A stretch of DNA of 64,000 nt, taken from Sorangium cellulosum So0157-2. Lineage in GTDB: Bacteria > Myxococcota_A > Polyangia > Polyangiales > Polyangiaceae. The DNA is taken from NCBI RefSeq assembly GCF_000418325.1, contig NC_021658.1, positions 12,042,001 through 12,106,000 of the forward strand, given 5' to 3'. Positions 45,150 through 53,441 of the stretch are shown here, in pieces. A program made the translations under genes and the position numbers. How positions within the stretch are numbered: the first letter of the stretch is position 1; each line of letters begins with the position of its first letter. Under the pieces are notes generated by a model that worked only from the letters and a program-made list of their open reading frames with translations, was not told where the DNA came from and made no database searches.

Positions 45150-47387
45150 TCACCGGGTGAGCCCCGGAGCCTTCTCGGGATCGCCGCCGCCCTCGGCCGG
45201 CGCGGCGGACGGCGAGGTCTCGGGAGACGGGATGACCTTGCGCAGCGCGGACAGGTGGCGCTTGGTCACACCGGTGACCGCCAGGATCTGCGCGTCGGTC
45301 GCGCGGCGCACGCCCTCCAGCGAGCCGAGCTCCCGGAGGAGCGCCGTCCTCACCGCGCTGCCGAGCCCCGGGATGTCCTCGATCTCGGAGCGGAGGCGCC
45401 GCGCCTTGCCCAGCCGCTTGCGCGCGTGATTCGCGAATCGGTGCGCCTCGTCGCGCGCCCGCGCCAGGAAGAAGAGGGCCGAGCTCGTGGAGCGGAGCGG
45501 GATACCGTTCTTCTGGCCAGGCAAGTACACGCGGTCGACGAGCTTCTCGCCGGACTGCGTCTCGCGCTCCTTCGCGAGACCGACGATCGGAAGGCCGTGC
45601 AGGCCGAGATCGCGCGCCGCCGACAGCGCGACTTGAAGCTGGCCGCGCCCGCCGTCGACCACGAGCAGATCCGGCAGATCCCACTCGGCTCCGCCGGACT
45701 GCGCGCTCTTCGGCGCCTCGCTGGCCGAGCCGGCGGCCTGCCGCTCCGCGGTCGCCAGCGCCGCTTCTGTCTCCGGCGGAGCGTCGCCCGCGCTCGCCGG
45801 TTCGATGTTCTCTTCGGCCGCGTCCGCGTCCATCGCTTCGCCCTCCAGCGCCTCGTTCTCGATCGCGTCGTCAGCCGCGTCCTCGGCCGCGTCGCCCTCG
45901 GGCAGGTCGCTCGCGGCCGCCTCGGAGGCGCCGGGCGCGGCGCCGCTCTCCGCGACGTCCGCGACGTCCGCGACGGCCGGCGGGCTCGCCGGGCGAGCGG
46001 CCTTGCCGCGGCGGAAGCGCCGCGCGAGCACCTCGTACATCGCGGCGTAGTCGTCGCCGTCGGCCACGCTCTTCACGTTGAAGCTGCGGTAGCGCTTCTT
46101 GTCGGGCTGGCCGTCGAGGAGCGCCACGATCGAGCCCACCGTGTCGCCGCCGCCGAGATGCGAGATGTCGCAGCACTCGATGCGACGCGGGAGCGTCGGG
46201 AGTCGGAGGCGCTCCCTGAGCTCCTCGAGGCGGGCCTCGAGATCGTCGGAGCTCCGCTGCTTCTCCCGGAACGCGTGAGCTGCGTTCTCGCTCGCCATCT
46301 TGAGCAGGTCGACGCGCGGCCCGCGCTGCGGCACGAAGAGCGTCACCTTGCGGCCGCGCCGATCGCCGAGCCACTCCGCGACGCCCTCGGCGCCGTCGGG
46401 CAACACCGGCACGAGGACCTCATCGGGGATCGTGGTGGACGCGACGCCATAGTACTCGTTGAGGAAGCCGCCGAGCACCTCGTCGTCGGGCAGCTCCATG
46501 TTGCGGAGCGAGAAGGACAGCGTGTCTGTCACGCGCCCCTGGCGCACCATGATCACTTCGACCTCCACGAGCGTCCCCTCGCGGTAGAGGCCCACCACGT
46601 CTTGATCGACGTCCTTCACGTAGACGACGCGCTGCGCCTCCCGCACCGCCTCGACCGCCCGGAGCTGATCGCGGTAGATGGCCGCGCGCTCGAACTCGAG
46701 CTCCCGCGACGCGTCCCGCATACGCGCGGTGAGCTCGCCCGTGAGCTCGTCGTGGCGCCCCTCGAGGAAGAGCGCGACCGAGCGGACCATCTCCGTATAG
46801 AGCTCGCGATCCACATCCATCACGCACGGCGCGAGGCAACGCTTGATCTGGTACTGGAGGCACGGGCGCCGCCGCGACGCCATCTCGGCATCGGAGCAGG
46901 TGCGGAGCTGGAAGTGTTTGTTGACCAGGTGGAGCGTCCGCCGCGCGCTCGTCGCCGAGTGGTACGGGCCGAAATAGCGGGCCTTGTCCGGCGCGGGGCG
47001 GCGGACCGTCTCGAGCATCGGCCACTCCTTCTGCGTGTCGAGCTTGAGGCAGAGGAAGTCCTTGTCGTCACGCAGCTTGACGTTGAACCGCGGCTTGTGC
47101 TGCTTGACGAGCTCGTTCTCGAGTACGGCCGCCTCCTTCTCGGTGGCGGTCACCACCGTCTCCAGATCGGCCACGATCTTCCGGAGTATCGGGATGAAGT
47201 ACCGGGCGTCGCTCCCGCTCTCCTGAAAGTAGCTGCGGACGCGCGAGCGCAGGCTCTTCGCCTTGCCGACGTAGACGACGGCGCCCGTCTTGTCGATGAA
47301 CAGATAGCAGCCAGGCTTCGTCGGGAGCGAGGCGAGCTTGGCTGCGAGGAGGGCTTCGGGATCCTGCTTGGCGCTCGGGTTGACCAC
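45150..47387 (-). CDS. uvrC: excinuclease ABC subunit C
   Basis: 745 aa, clearly longer than the usual about 600. Domains: GIY-YIG nuclease (about 22-100: GCYLFIDKTGAVVYVGKAK), Cys-containing linker CLQYQIKRCLAPC, UVR motif (about 205-240), RNase H-like nuclease beginning ECCDISHLGG and continuing at DLLVVDGGRGQLQVA, and two helix-hairpin-helix motifs near the C-terminus (IPGLGSAVRTALL). An Ala/Glu/Asp-rich insert of about 105 residues (about 459-564) splits the RNase H-like domain between these two parts. The protein makes both incisions in nucleotide excision repair. GTG start assumed; no strong ribosome site. Confidence 0.96.
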   Translation of the reverse strand: MVNPSAKQDPEALLAAKLASLPTKPGCYLFIDKTGAVVYVGKAKSLRSRVRSYFQESGSDARYFIPILRKIVADLETVVTATEKEAAVLENELVKQHKPRFNVKLRDDKDFLCLKLDTQKEWPMLETVRRPAPDKARYFGPYHSATSARRTLHLVNKHFQLRTCSDAEMASRRRPCLQYQIKRCLAPCVMDVDRELYTEMVRSVALFLEGRHDELTGELTARMRDASRELEFERAAIYRDQLRAVEAVREAQRVVYVKDVDQDVVGLYREGTLVEVEVIMVRQGRVTDTLSFSLRNMELPDDEVLGGFLNEYYGVASTTIPDEVLVPVLPDGAEGVAEWLGDRRGRKVTLFVPQRGPRVDLLKMASENAAHAFREKQRSSDDLEARLEELRERLRLPTLPRRIECCDISHLGGGDTVGSIVALLDGQPDKKRYRSFNVKSVADGDDYAAMYEVLARRFRRGKAARPASPPAVADVADVAESGAAPGASEAAASDLPEGDAAEDAADDAIENEALEGEAMDADAAEENIEPASAGDAPPETEAALATAERQAAGSASEAPKSAQSGGAEWDLPDLLVVDGGRGQLQVALSAARDLGLHGLPIVGLAKERETQSGEKLVDRVYLPGQKNGIPLRSTSSALFFLARARDEAHRFANHARKRLGKARRLRSEIEDIPGLGSAVRTALLRELGSLEGVRRATDAQILAVTGVTKRHLSALRKVIPSPETSPSAAPAEGGGDPEKAPGLTR

Positions 47388-47761
47388 GGCCGGAACGATC
47401 TAGAAGTCGCGCGCGCCGGCAGCAAGCGCCCCGATCACGGCCCCTCGGGCGCGCAGGGGCGACGCTGCCGGCGCGGTCCTCCGTGACACCTCGGAAACGC
47501 CGTCACGCGGCGCGGCGCAGCGCGCGGCGCCGGCGACGCAGAACGCCCAGGTCGAGATCTCACGCCGGCCGCCCGAACGGCTCGGACCGCGGAGGCGCGG
47601 TGACCTGCGCGACAGTCGCGCCGCCCCGCTCGTCGCGCGCGACTCGCGTGAGCGCGACGAGCGGGGCGGCGCCGCGACTGCGCGGCTTCGTCTGGGGCAC
47701 GCTCGCGGCGCCGCCCCGCTCGTCGCGCGCGGCGCGCTCGCGCGCGCCGGCGTCCTCATGA
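47388..47761. other. repeat-rich intergenic region, no gene recognised
   Basis: About 370 bp between uvrC and the decayed amidohydrolase gene. It contains one strong inverted repeat and a further direct copy of its arm (see the repeat at 47614-47731). No credible coding sequence. Confidence 0.55.
47614..47731. repeat. inverted repeat plus direct copy (18-24 bp arms)
   Basis: Left arm 47621-47638 (CCGCCCCGCTCGTCGCGC) is perfectly complementary to 47652-47669. The stem extends a further 7 bp (47614-47620 with 47673-47679) past a 3-nt bulge. The sequence GCGCCGCCCCGCTCGTCG recurs in direct orientation at 47618 and 47708, for 24 identical bases. A long hairpin of this kind may be a terminator for the two converging or tandem leftward units or a REP-like element. 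Confidence 0.85.
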
Positions 47762-48008
47762 TCACGGCGCCCGAGCCCTCGCCTGTGTCGCCATCGCTCG
47801 TGTGGCCGGCGGCGGAGACGACAGCGGTGGTGGCTCATCGCGCGCGGCTCGCCTCGAGACGCGCCGTCGATCCGAGAGGCGGCCGAGCGGCAAGATCTTC
47901 GCAAGACCTCCCAGGAGCAGGTCTCGGGTGTCGCGCGTTCCTCCTTCGTGGCCTCGCGGGCGGCGGCGTCTTCGCCTCGGTCGCAATCTTGCGCGACTCC
48001 TCGTCGCC

Positions 48009-48896
48009 TCATCGCGCCCAGTCCGTCTGGAGCTTCTTGGCCTTGAGAGAGGCCGCCCGCTGGAGAGCGAGGTTGCCCAGGCCGGCCATCGGTGCCCGCT
48101 TGTCCTCGCCGTAGCTGCGCTTCGGGTTCTCCCCGCAAGCCACTTTCGGCCCGCCGGGCGCCACGGTGACGCGCGTCTCGGGACCATCTGGGAACCATCT
48201 GGGAAGCATCTGGGAGGCCCCGATGCCCGGCCGGCGCTCCATCTTTACCGCGCACCCTCTAATCAGGTTGCCTGAACCCGAAAGGACTTGTATGGTCGTA
48301 ACACCACCAGCGACTGCCCGTTCGATACCCGGGTCCTGTGGCCAGAAGGCATCGGCGGACTGAGCCTGCGGCGCCACCGGTCCCGAATCTGGTCCCCGTT
48401 CGCTGCCGTCCAGGTGCGCCGCTGCACCTGGTGTCGGGTGGACCCCGAGGTGGGAGTGCGCGTCGAACAGCCGAGGAGTGACGAACTGTCCACCAGCGTC
48501 CATCACCGCCGCCCCGCTCAGGGGATCGACGTCGCCCTCGGCGGCGGCGCGCTCTGCGCCCGCGAGCTGGGGCGAGCCGCGGACGAGCGTCACCCTGGTG
48601 CCCAGCGCGAGTGTCACCGCCTGAGTCAGGATGAGCAGCTGAGCAGGAGCGGCGGCCTCGAGACCTCCCGCGGGCAGACTTCCGGCTTGCCGGGGCGGCG
48701 GCCGGGTCGGGGGCGCGGCGAGCGGTTTGGGGGACACGGCCGCAGGCTGGGCAGCTCCAGCACAGCCGCAAAAAGACGCAGCCACGCCCGAGGCGAGGTG
48801 GCCTCGGTGCTGCAACATGGGTGGGCGCAACCGCCTCGGGCCTTCGCGCCGCTCCGCCGGGGGGGCGCCCGGGCAGGCGGGTGGGGTAGCCCTCAT
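48009..48896 (-). pseudogene. decayed amidohydrolase gene (imidazolonepropionase-like family), C-terminally truncated
   Basis: A 295-codon stretch keeps clear amidohydrolase features: DAGGQFVTPRLFDAHSHLGV with the metal-binding HxH, DAFWPQDPGIERAVAGGVTTIQVL, SGNLIRG and PKVACGENPKRSYG. These match lipoprotein amidohydrolases I recall from Sorangium-like genomes. It begins with a possible Cys-containing signal (SFCGCAGA). The frame ends at 48009 after KAKKLQTDWAR, where intact members continue for 200 or more residues including the remaining metal ligands. Faint traces of the next segment (RDLLLGGLAKIL) lie in another frame, to about 47930. A three-copy 11-bp repeat (48183-48215) has expanded inside it. 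The gene is therefore broken and probably inactive. Confidence 0.8.
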
Positions 48897-49626
48897 GACG
48901 TCGACAGCGCCGGAGGGCGGATCGGCGGCGGACACGTTGCGGTCGATCCCGGAGAGCGGCTCGGTCCGGAGACGAAAGCTCGGGCATACAGACACGCGGC
49001 CGGCGCAGAGCGGAATGCAGAACTGAAAGACCTCCGGTCCAGCGCGCCGGGGTGGGCTGGAACGGCGGCCTCGTCCATGACACCTTTCCTCAACGAGGGC
49101 GGCTCACCCGGGGGGGTCAGGCTCCTCCGCGCTCCCTCGGTCAGGCGCCCGCTTCGGCTGCTGCGAGGTGGGTCGCTTGTGTCCGGAGCACAGGAAAGCC
49201 AACGTTCGTGGGAATGTCGCTGGCTCCCCGCGGTTACGGGTCTGCCCGCGGCGCGCGCCGCGCGGCAGCAGGAGAAGCCGCGGCGCGGCGTAGAGAGGAG
49301 CGCGGCGCTGTCCATCGCACCCCTCCTGGGTTTGGGCAGAGCCTGGCTTCGCGGATCGGCGCCATCGGGCTTCGCCCCGCTCCGCGAAGCCACCAGGCTT
49401 GGCTTCGCGGAGCGACGCCACTGGGGAGACGCGCTGGCTGGAGTCCGGCTCGACCGGTCGCCCCAGCACGCCATGAGGGGACGGCGGGACGGGGAGCTCG
49501 CGAGCGCGGGTTCCTGACGCAAGCTGAGGGGATGAAGGGGATGAGGGGGACACCTCTCGAATTATTTTCAACCAAGGTGCTGTTCAGCAGTTGACAACTC
49601 TAGCTATTCATGGGACGCGAGATCCA
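48897..49626. other. intergenic region with hairpin elements, no gene recognised
   Basis: About 730 bp between the pseudogene start and the winged-helix gene. Open frames here are low-quality and mutually overlapping. It contains a 14-bp perfect inverted repeat (49378-49414) and, at the right end, an AT-rich stretch (about 49555-49612) with TTGACA at 49591, probably the promoter region of the downstream gene although no -10 at standard spacing was found. Confidence 0.55.
49378..49414. repeat. 14-bp perfect inverted repeat with extra direct copy
   Basis: Arms 49378-49391 (CGCTCCGCGAAGCC) and 49401-49414 are exact complements around 9 nt. A related direct copy of the right arm (GCCTGGCTTCGCGGATCG) begins at 49341. 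Confidence 0.8.
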
Positions 49627-50079
49627 ATGAGCAACGTCGAAACCGAGATCAAAAGCCACGTTGATGCATTCGTCTCTCAGCTGAGCGGACTTGTCCGCAA
49701 AGCGGCTCTCGAGGCCGTCGCCGACGCCTTGCGGGGGGAGGGCCAGCCGGCCGCTGCCGCCGCCGCGCCGCGCAAGGCGGGTCGGGCCAAGGCCGCTCCC
49801 GCGCCGGTTGCGGAGGTCAAGAAGGCGGCGGGGCGCCCCGCGCGCGCCGCGAAGCCCACCCGCAAGAAGGGCGAGAAGCGCTCGAAGGAAGAGCTCGCCG
49901 CCATGACGCAGAAGGTCCTGGAGCACATCCGGGCCAACAGCGGCCAGGGCGTGGAGCAGATCGCCAAGGATCTGGGCACCACCACGAAGGAGCTCACCCT
50001 CCCGATTCGGAAGCTGCTCGTCGAGAAGAAGATCACGTCGAAAGGAGAGAAGCGGGCGACCAAGTACTTTTCCCGCTAA
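49627..50079 (+). CDS. small Lys/Ala-rich winged-helix DNA-binding protein
   Basis: 150 aa from ATG 49627. N-terminal helical part (about 1-38), a Lys/Ala/Pro-rich histone-H1-like linker (about 40-90, with GRPARAAKPTRKKGEK resembling an AT-hook/basic tail), and a winged-helix domain at the C-terminus (about 88-150: EELAAMTQKVLEHIRANSGQGVEQIAKDLGTTTKELTLPIRKLL). Likely a nucleoid-associated or regulatory DNA-binding protein. It stands alone amid repeat-rich DNA and its upstream region is unusually AT-rich for this window. Confidence 0.85.
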   Translation: MSNVETEIKSHVDAFVSQLSGLVRKAALEAVADALRGEGQPAAAAAAPRKAGRAKAAPAPVAEVKKAAGRPARAAKPTRKKGEKRSKEELAAMTQKVLEHIRANSGQGVEQIAKDLGTTTKELTLPIRKLLVEKKITSKGEKRATKYFSR

Positions 50080-51191
50080 AGCCGGCCTCGACGCCCGCCG
50101 GGCGGGTCCGGCCGAGCCAACCGAGGTCGACGTCCAGCCTTCCTCCAAGCGCAGCAGGGGAAAAGGTGGCGAGCCAGGAGCTCCCCAGGCAGGCGCGGAG
50201 ACCTCGCACCTCGGGGCGGAGCAAGCTCCGCAGCCGTACACGCTCCCGGACCCCTCTCAGGAAAACTCCCCCAGCAATGCCCTCTCCGCGTAGCACCGTG
50301 GAGACCCCCTCACGCGCGGTGGAGAAATCCGCGCGCGCGGCCCGAAAGCTCCCGTCCGACCGCTGCTGAGCGGATCCGCCCAGCGACCCAACGCGAGAGC
50401 TGCGCCCGAAAGCCGCTGTGCGCCCAGGCGCGCTCCGGCGCCCAGGACGCTGGGTTACCGAGCCGCCCCGCGCGCGCTCCTGTCGTCCGCGCGGGAGACG
50501 GGCAGCGTCACCTCACCCGAGACCCCCAACATGTCGTGGGGCAACATCGAAGGACCACCACATCTAGCTGTGTGGGCCGCACGTGGTCGGGATTGCCAAG
50601 CTGGCAGAGCACGATCGGCGCGGCGCGAGCGTCTCGGCTGTGAGCGCCTGGCCCGCGCCGCCTCCCCCCCCCGATGTCCCGTCGGGCACCGATGGTTGCG
50701 TCTGCGAGGCATCGCCTCGCCCCGAAGCGGGATGGAGGCAAACACACCTTCACAGACATCTGGGCAGGACGCCCCAGGCGGATATTGCGAATTTGCAACG
50801 CGGGCGAGCCCGGCCTCCAGCGAAGAGGGCCCTCGGGCGCTCTCGGCCTCTGTGGATCACAGGCAGGGACCCGGACACCAAGGACCGCCGCAGGCCCTTG
50901 GACTTCGTCTTGGTCTTGGTCTTGTCAGCGTTTAAGCATGGTCTGTGCCACATGGGAGTTGCTCAACGGACACCGAGCCTCGTGCGCGGCGTGAAGCGGC
51001 GAGACCCAACTGCCACCGCGCTGGACAGGTTCTGACCATCTGCGATGCTCATCGGTGCCCCGCGGCGCTCGATCGACAGTCGGGTCGCCGGGCCGAGCTT
51101 GCACGCTGGGCCGGGCGCCCCGGTGACACCACCGAGGGGCGTCGCGACGGCGGGTGCGTGAAGAGATCTCGACGGGAAGCGCGACTCGGAC
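50080..51191. other. 1.1-kb intergenic region, no gene recognised
   Basis: Several short open frames on both strands (up to about 150 codons) have no domains, signal peptides or ribosome sites. Composition is somewhat less GC-rich than the neighbours, for example around 50900-50960 (GTCTTGGTCTTGGTCTTG, a small direct repeat). No tRNA-like fold or long palindrome was seen. It may be gene debris like the neighbouring pseudogene region. Confidence 0.5.
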
Positions 51192-52448
51192 TCAGCGATC
51201 CGCCCGGGTCCCGACGATGAGGACATTCGAGAACGGCGTTTTCCCCCAGGCGGGCCTCGTCTCGCACGAGAAGCCGAGCTGCTCGAGGAGCGCGACGATC
51301 TCCCGGGCAGGGCGGAAACGCACCCGCTCGCCCCGGTTGAAGCGAAGCGCGGTGAAGATGCGCTCCTCGAGGAGCGTGATCGAGCTCCTCAGGCCGCGCT
51401 CGGTGTCCGCCTCGCGGACGAGCAGGCGCCCTCCCGGTCGGACCGCGGCCGCCGCGCGCCGCAGGATCGCGTCCTGCTCCTCCACGCGGAAGTAGTGGAG
51501 CAGGTCGATGAGCAGCACGGTGTCTGCGTCTCCCAGCTCGGCCTCGCGCGCGTCTGCGCACCAGAACTCGGCGGCCAGCGGAGGGGCCACGTGCGGCGCG
51601 GGCTGCTCGCCGGACGAACCGCGCGGCGAAGGCGAGGGCGGCAGAGGCGCGCCCGGGTCGCCGCCGCTCGCGCGGCGCGCGTCCTCTATCTTGGCGCGGT
51701 CCCAGTCGAACCCGCGCACCCGCGCGGCCCGGCCCAGCTCGAGCAGGAGAATCGGCAGCTGGCCAGCCCCGGTCCCGATATCGAGCACCTCCCCCAGCGC
51801 GCCGGGGCGGTCGCCGGCGATGTCGGCAATCAGCCGCGCGACCGGATCGCCCAGCAGCTTGAAGCGGACATAGTGAAACCGGGTGCGCTGCGCCGGCGTG
51901 GCGCCCTCTTGCGGGCTGTACCTCGCGGCGACGCGCTCGATCGCGTGCACCCACGGCGGCGCGTCCTCGGGGAGCCGATACGGCTCCATCCCGCCGCGCT
52001 GCAGCGAGGGCGCGCGGCGCCGCTTCAGCGCGACGAGCGCGAAGACCAGGCCGCCGCCGAGCGCGGCGAGCGCGAGCCCGACCACGGGCGCGCCGAGGAG
52101 CATGTACTCGGGGAACTCGGACAGTGCTTGCGCCCAGCTCATCTTCTCATGAAGGCGCAGCCAGCGCCCGGTGCGGAGGTACGCCCCGACCTGGAACTCG
52201 GCCGTGAGCAGCGCTGGTGCGAACAAGGGGTTGGAAATGTTCGCGGCGACCCAGGCAATCGCCGCGTCCAGACGGAACCACAGGCAGAGCAGGAGGACGA
52301 GCGGCGTGTGGCACCCGAAGATCGGCTGCGATCCGATGAACAGGCCGATCGCCACCGCCACGGCCGTCCGGCCGGCCGACAGCTCGCTGCCACGGAGCTC
52401 GCGCCATGCGCGGCGCGCCTCCTCGCGGAGCAGAGAGTATTTCGCCAA
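51192..52448 (-). CDS. DUF2062 membrane domain fused to a class I methyltransferase
   Basis: 418 aa. N-terminal DUF2062 domain (about 18-145) with GLFIGSQPIFGCHTPLVLLLC and NISNPLFAPALLTAEFQVG plus three to four membrane helices. A basic linker (about 145-175) leads to a SAM-dependent methyltransferase domain (about 190-415): motif I VLDIGTGAGQLPILLLELG, acidic FDWD, LLIDLLHYF and a late VREADTERG. A Pro/Gly/Ser-rich insert lies in the methyltransferase around 270-290. DUF2062 proteins often pair with glycosyltransferases; fusion to a methyltransferase suggests a membrane-bound modifying enzyme, substrate unknown. The TTG start lies one codon after the TPR gene's stop, in the same frame. Confidence 0.88.
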   Translation of the reverse strand: MAKYSLLREEARRAWRELRGSELSAGRTAVAVAIGLFIGSQPIFGCHTPLVLLLCLWFRLDAAIAWVAANISNPLFAPALLTAEFQVGAYLRTGRWLRLHEKMSWAQALSEFPEYMLLGAPVVGLALAALGGGLVFALVALKRRRAPSLQRGGMEPYRLPEDAPPWVHAIERVAARYSPQEGATPAQRTRFHYVRFKLLGDPVARLIADIAGDRPGALGEVLDIGTGAGQLPILLLELGRAARVRGFDWDRAKIEDARRASGGDPGAPLPPSPSPRGSSGEQPAPHVAPPLAAEFWCADAREAELGDADTVLLIDLLHYFRVEEQDAILRRAAAAVRPGGRLLVREADTERGLRSSITLLEERIFTALRFNRGERVRFRPAREIVALLEQLGFSCETRPAWGKTPFSNVLIVGTRADR

Positions 52449-52451
52449 CGT

Positions 52452-53324
52452 TCAGGGGTTGCCTTCGGGTGTGGGGCGATCCGCGTCGTCGGCCGCGTCC
52501 GCCGACAGCGAGGACAGGAGGTCGCTCACCTCCGTGGGGGTCGACTCGTCGAGCGCGTCCCAGGAGGCGCCCCTCGACGTGGTCGACGCCGCGTCGCGCG
52601 ACGCCGCGCCCGCGGTGCTCCCGCTCCGCTGCGCCTCCACCATGCGAAGGTACATCTTCGCCGTCTTGTTGTCGGGCTCGATCGCGAGCGCCTCGCGCCA
52701 CTCGGCGATCGCGAGATCGGGCGTACCGAGGGAGTGCAGCGCGACCCCGAGCAGCACGCGCGCAGGCGCGTACTTCGGGTTCGTGTCGCGCGCGGCGGCG
52801 TAGTGCTCCCGGGCGAGCGCCAGATTGCCGGCGTCGCGGTACATCGTGCCGAGGCGCAGCTGGAGATCGACGAACGTCGGGCACAGCGCCACGGCGCGCT
52901 TCAGCTCGGCGATCGCTTCCTGCGCGCAGCCCGCGTCGGCGTAGGCCTGCGCGAGATCGGCATGCATGTTGGCGATCTTGCCGCGCGCGAACGGGTCGAG
53001 GACGCCGCCGTCCCCCTCGCCGCGACGGATGCGGGAGTAGACCTGTCGCGCCGCCTCGTATTTGCCGAGGTCGTTGTACGTGACGGCGAGGTTCAGCAGC
53101 GCTTCCGTGTAGTGCTCGTTCAGCTGCACCGCGCGCTCGAAGTGGGCCTCGGCCGCGAGGAAATCGCCCCGCTCGTGGAGGATGACGCCGAGCATGTTGA
53201 AGACGTCCGCGAACCGATCGGTCTTCTCGAGGATCTGCCGCAGGGCGTGCTCGGCCAGATCGTACTCGCGCCGCTCGTAGTGCTCCCTGCCGAGAACCAG
53301 AAGCTGCTTCAGCCTGTCGTCCAT
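52452..53324 (-). CDS. TPR-repeat protein
   Basis: 290 aa; about six consecutive tetratricopeptide repeats from residue 10 to 245 (for example EHALRQILEKTDRFADVFNM, EAHFERAVQLNEHYTEALL, LDLQ-type units ending NPKYAPARVLLG and EPDNKTAKMYL), then an acidic Ser/Ala/Asp-rich tail. No signal peptide, so probably a cytoplasmic interaction scaffold. ATG 53324 was chosen by the start of repeat homology. It is divergent from the M23 peptidase gene and immediately upstream of the DUF2062-methyltransferase gene. Confidence 0.9.
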   Translation of the reverse strand: MDDRLKQLLVLGREHYERREYDLAEHALRQILEKTDRFADVFNMLGVILHERGDFLAAEAHFERAVQLNEHYTEALLNLAVTYNDLGKYEAARQVYSRIRRGEGDGGVLDPFARGKIANMHADLAQAYADAGCAQEAIAELKRAVALCPTFVDLQLRLGTMYRDAGNLALAREHYAAARDTNPKYAPARVLLGVALHSLGTPDLAIAEWREALAIEPDNKTAKMYLRMVEAQRSGSTAGAASRDAASTTSRGASWDALDESTPTEVSDLLSSLSADAADDADRPTPEGNP

Positions 53325-53441
53325 GAGGCCCGCCAGCTTACGCGACCGGCGTACGATGCGGTCGGTCTTCCGCGCAACCCTTGCGCGGATCGGGTGGCCG
53401 CGCGGTTGCAACCCCGGCGATGCCTTGGTACGCACGTCGGC

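Noticed and set aside
50080..51191. Transposase or IS remnant in the gene-poor region
   Set aside because: No DDE motif, terminal inverted repeats or target duplications could be identified.
52449..52454. Programmed stop-codon readthrough joining the TPR and DUF2062 proteins
   Set aside because: The frame match is suggestive, but no readthrough context was seen and a TTG start explains it.
51495..53441. Extending the M23 peptidase gene leftward through an open + frame to give about 1360 residues
   Set aside because: That stretch is antisense to the methyltransferase and TPR genes and has shadow-like composition.
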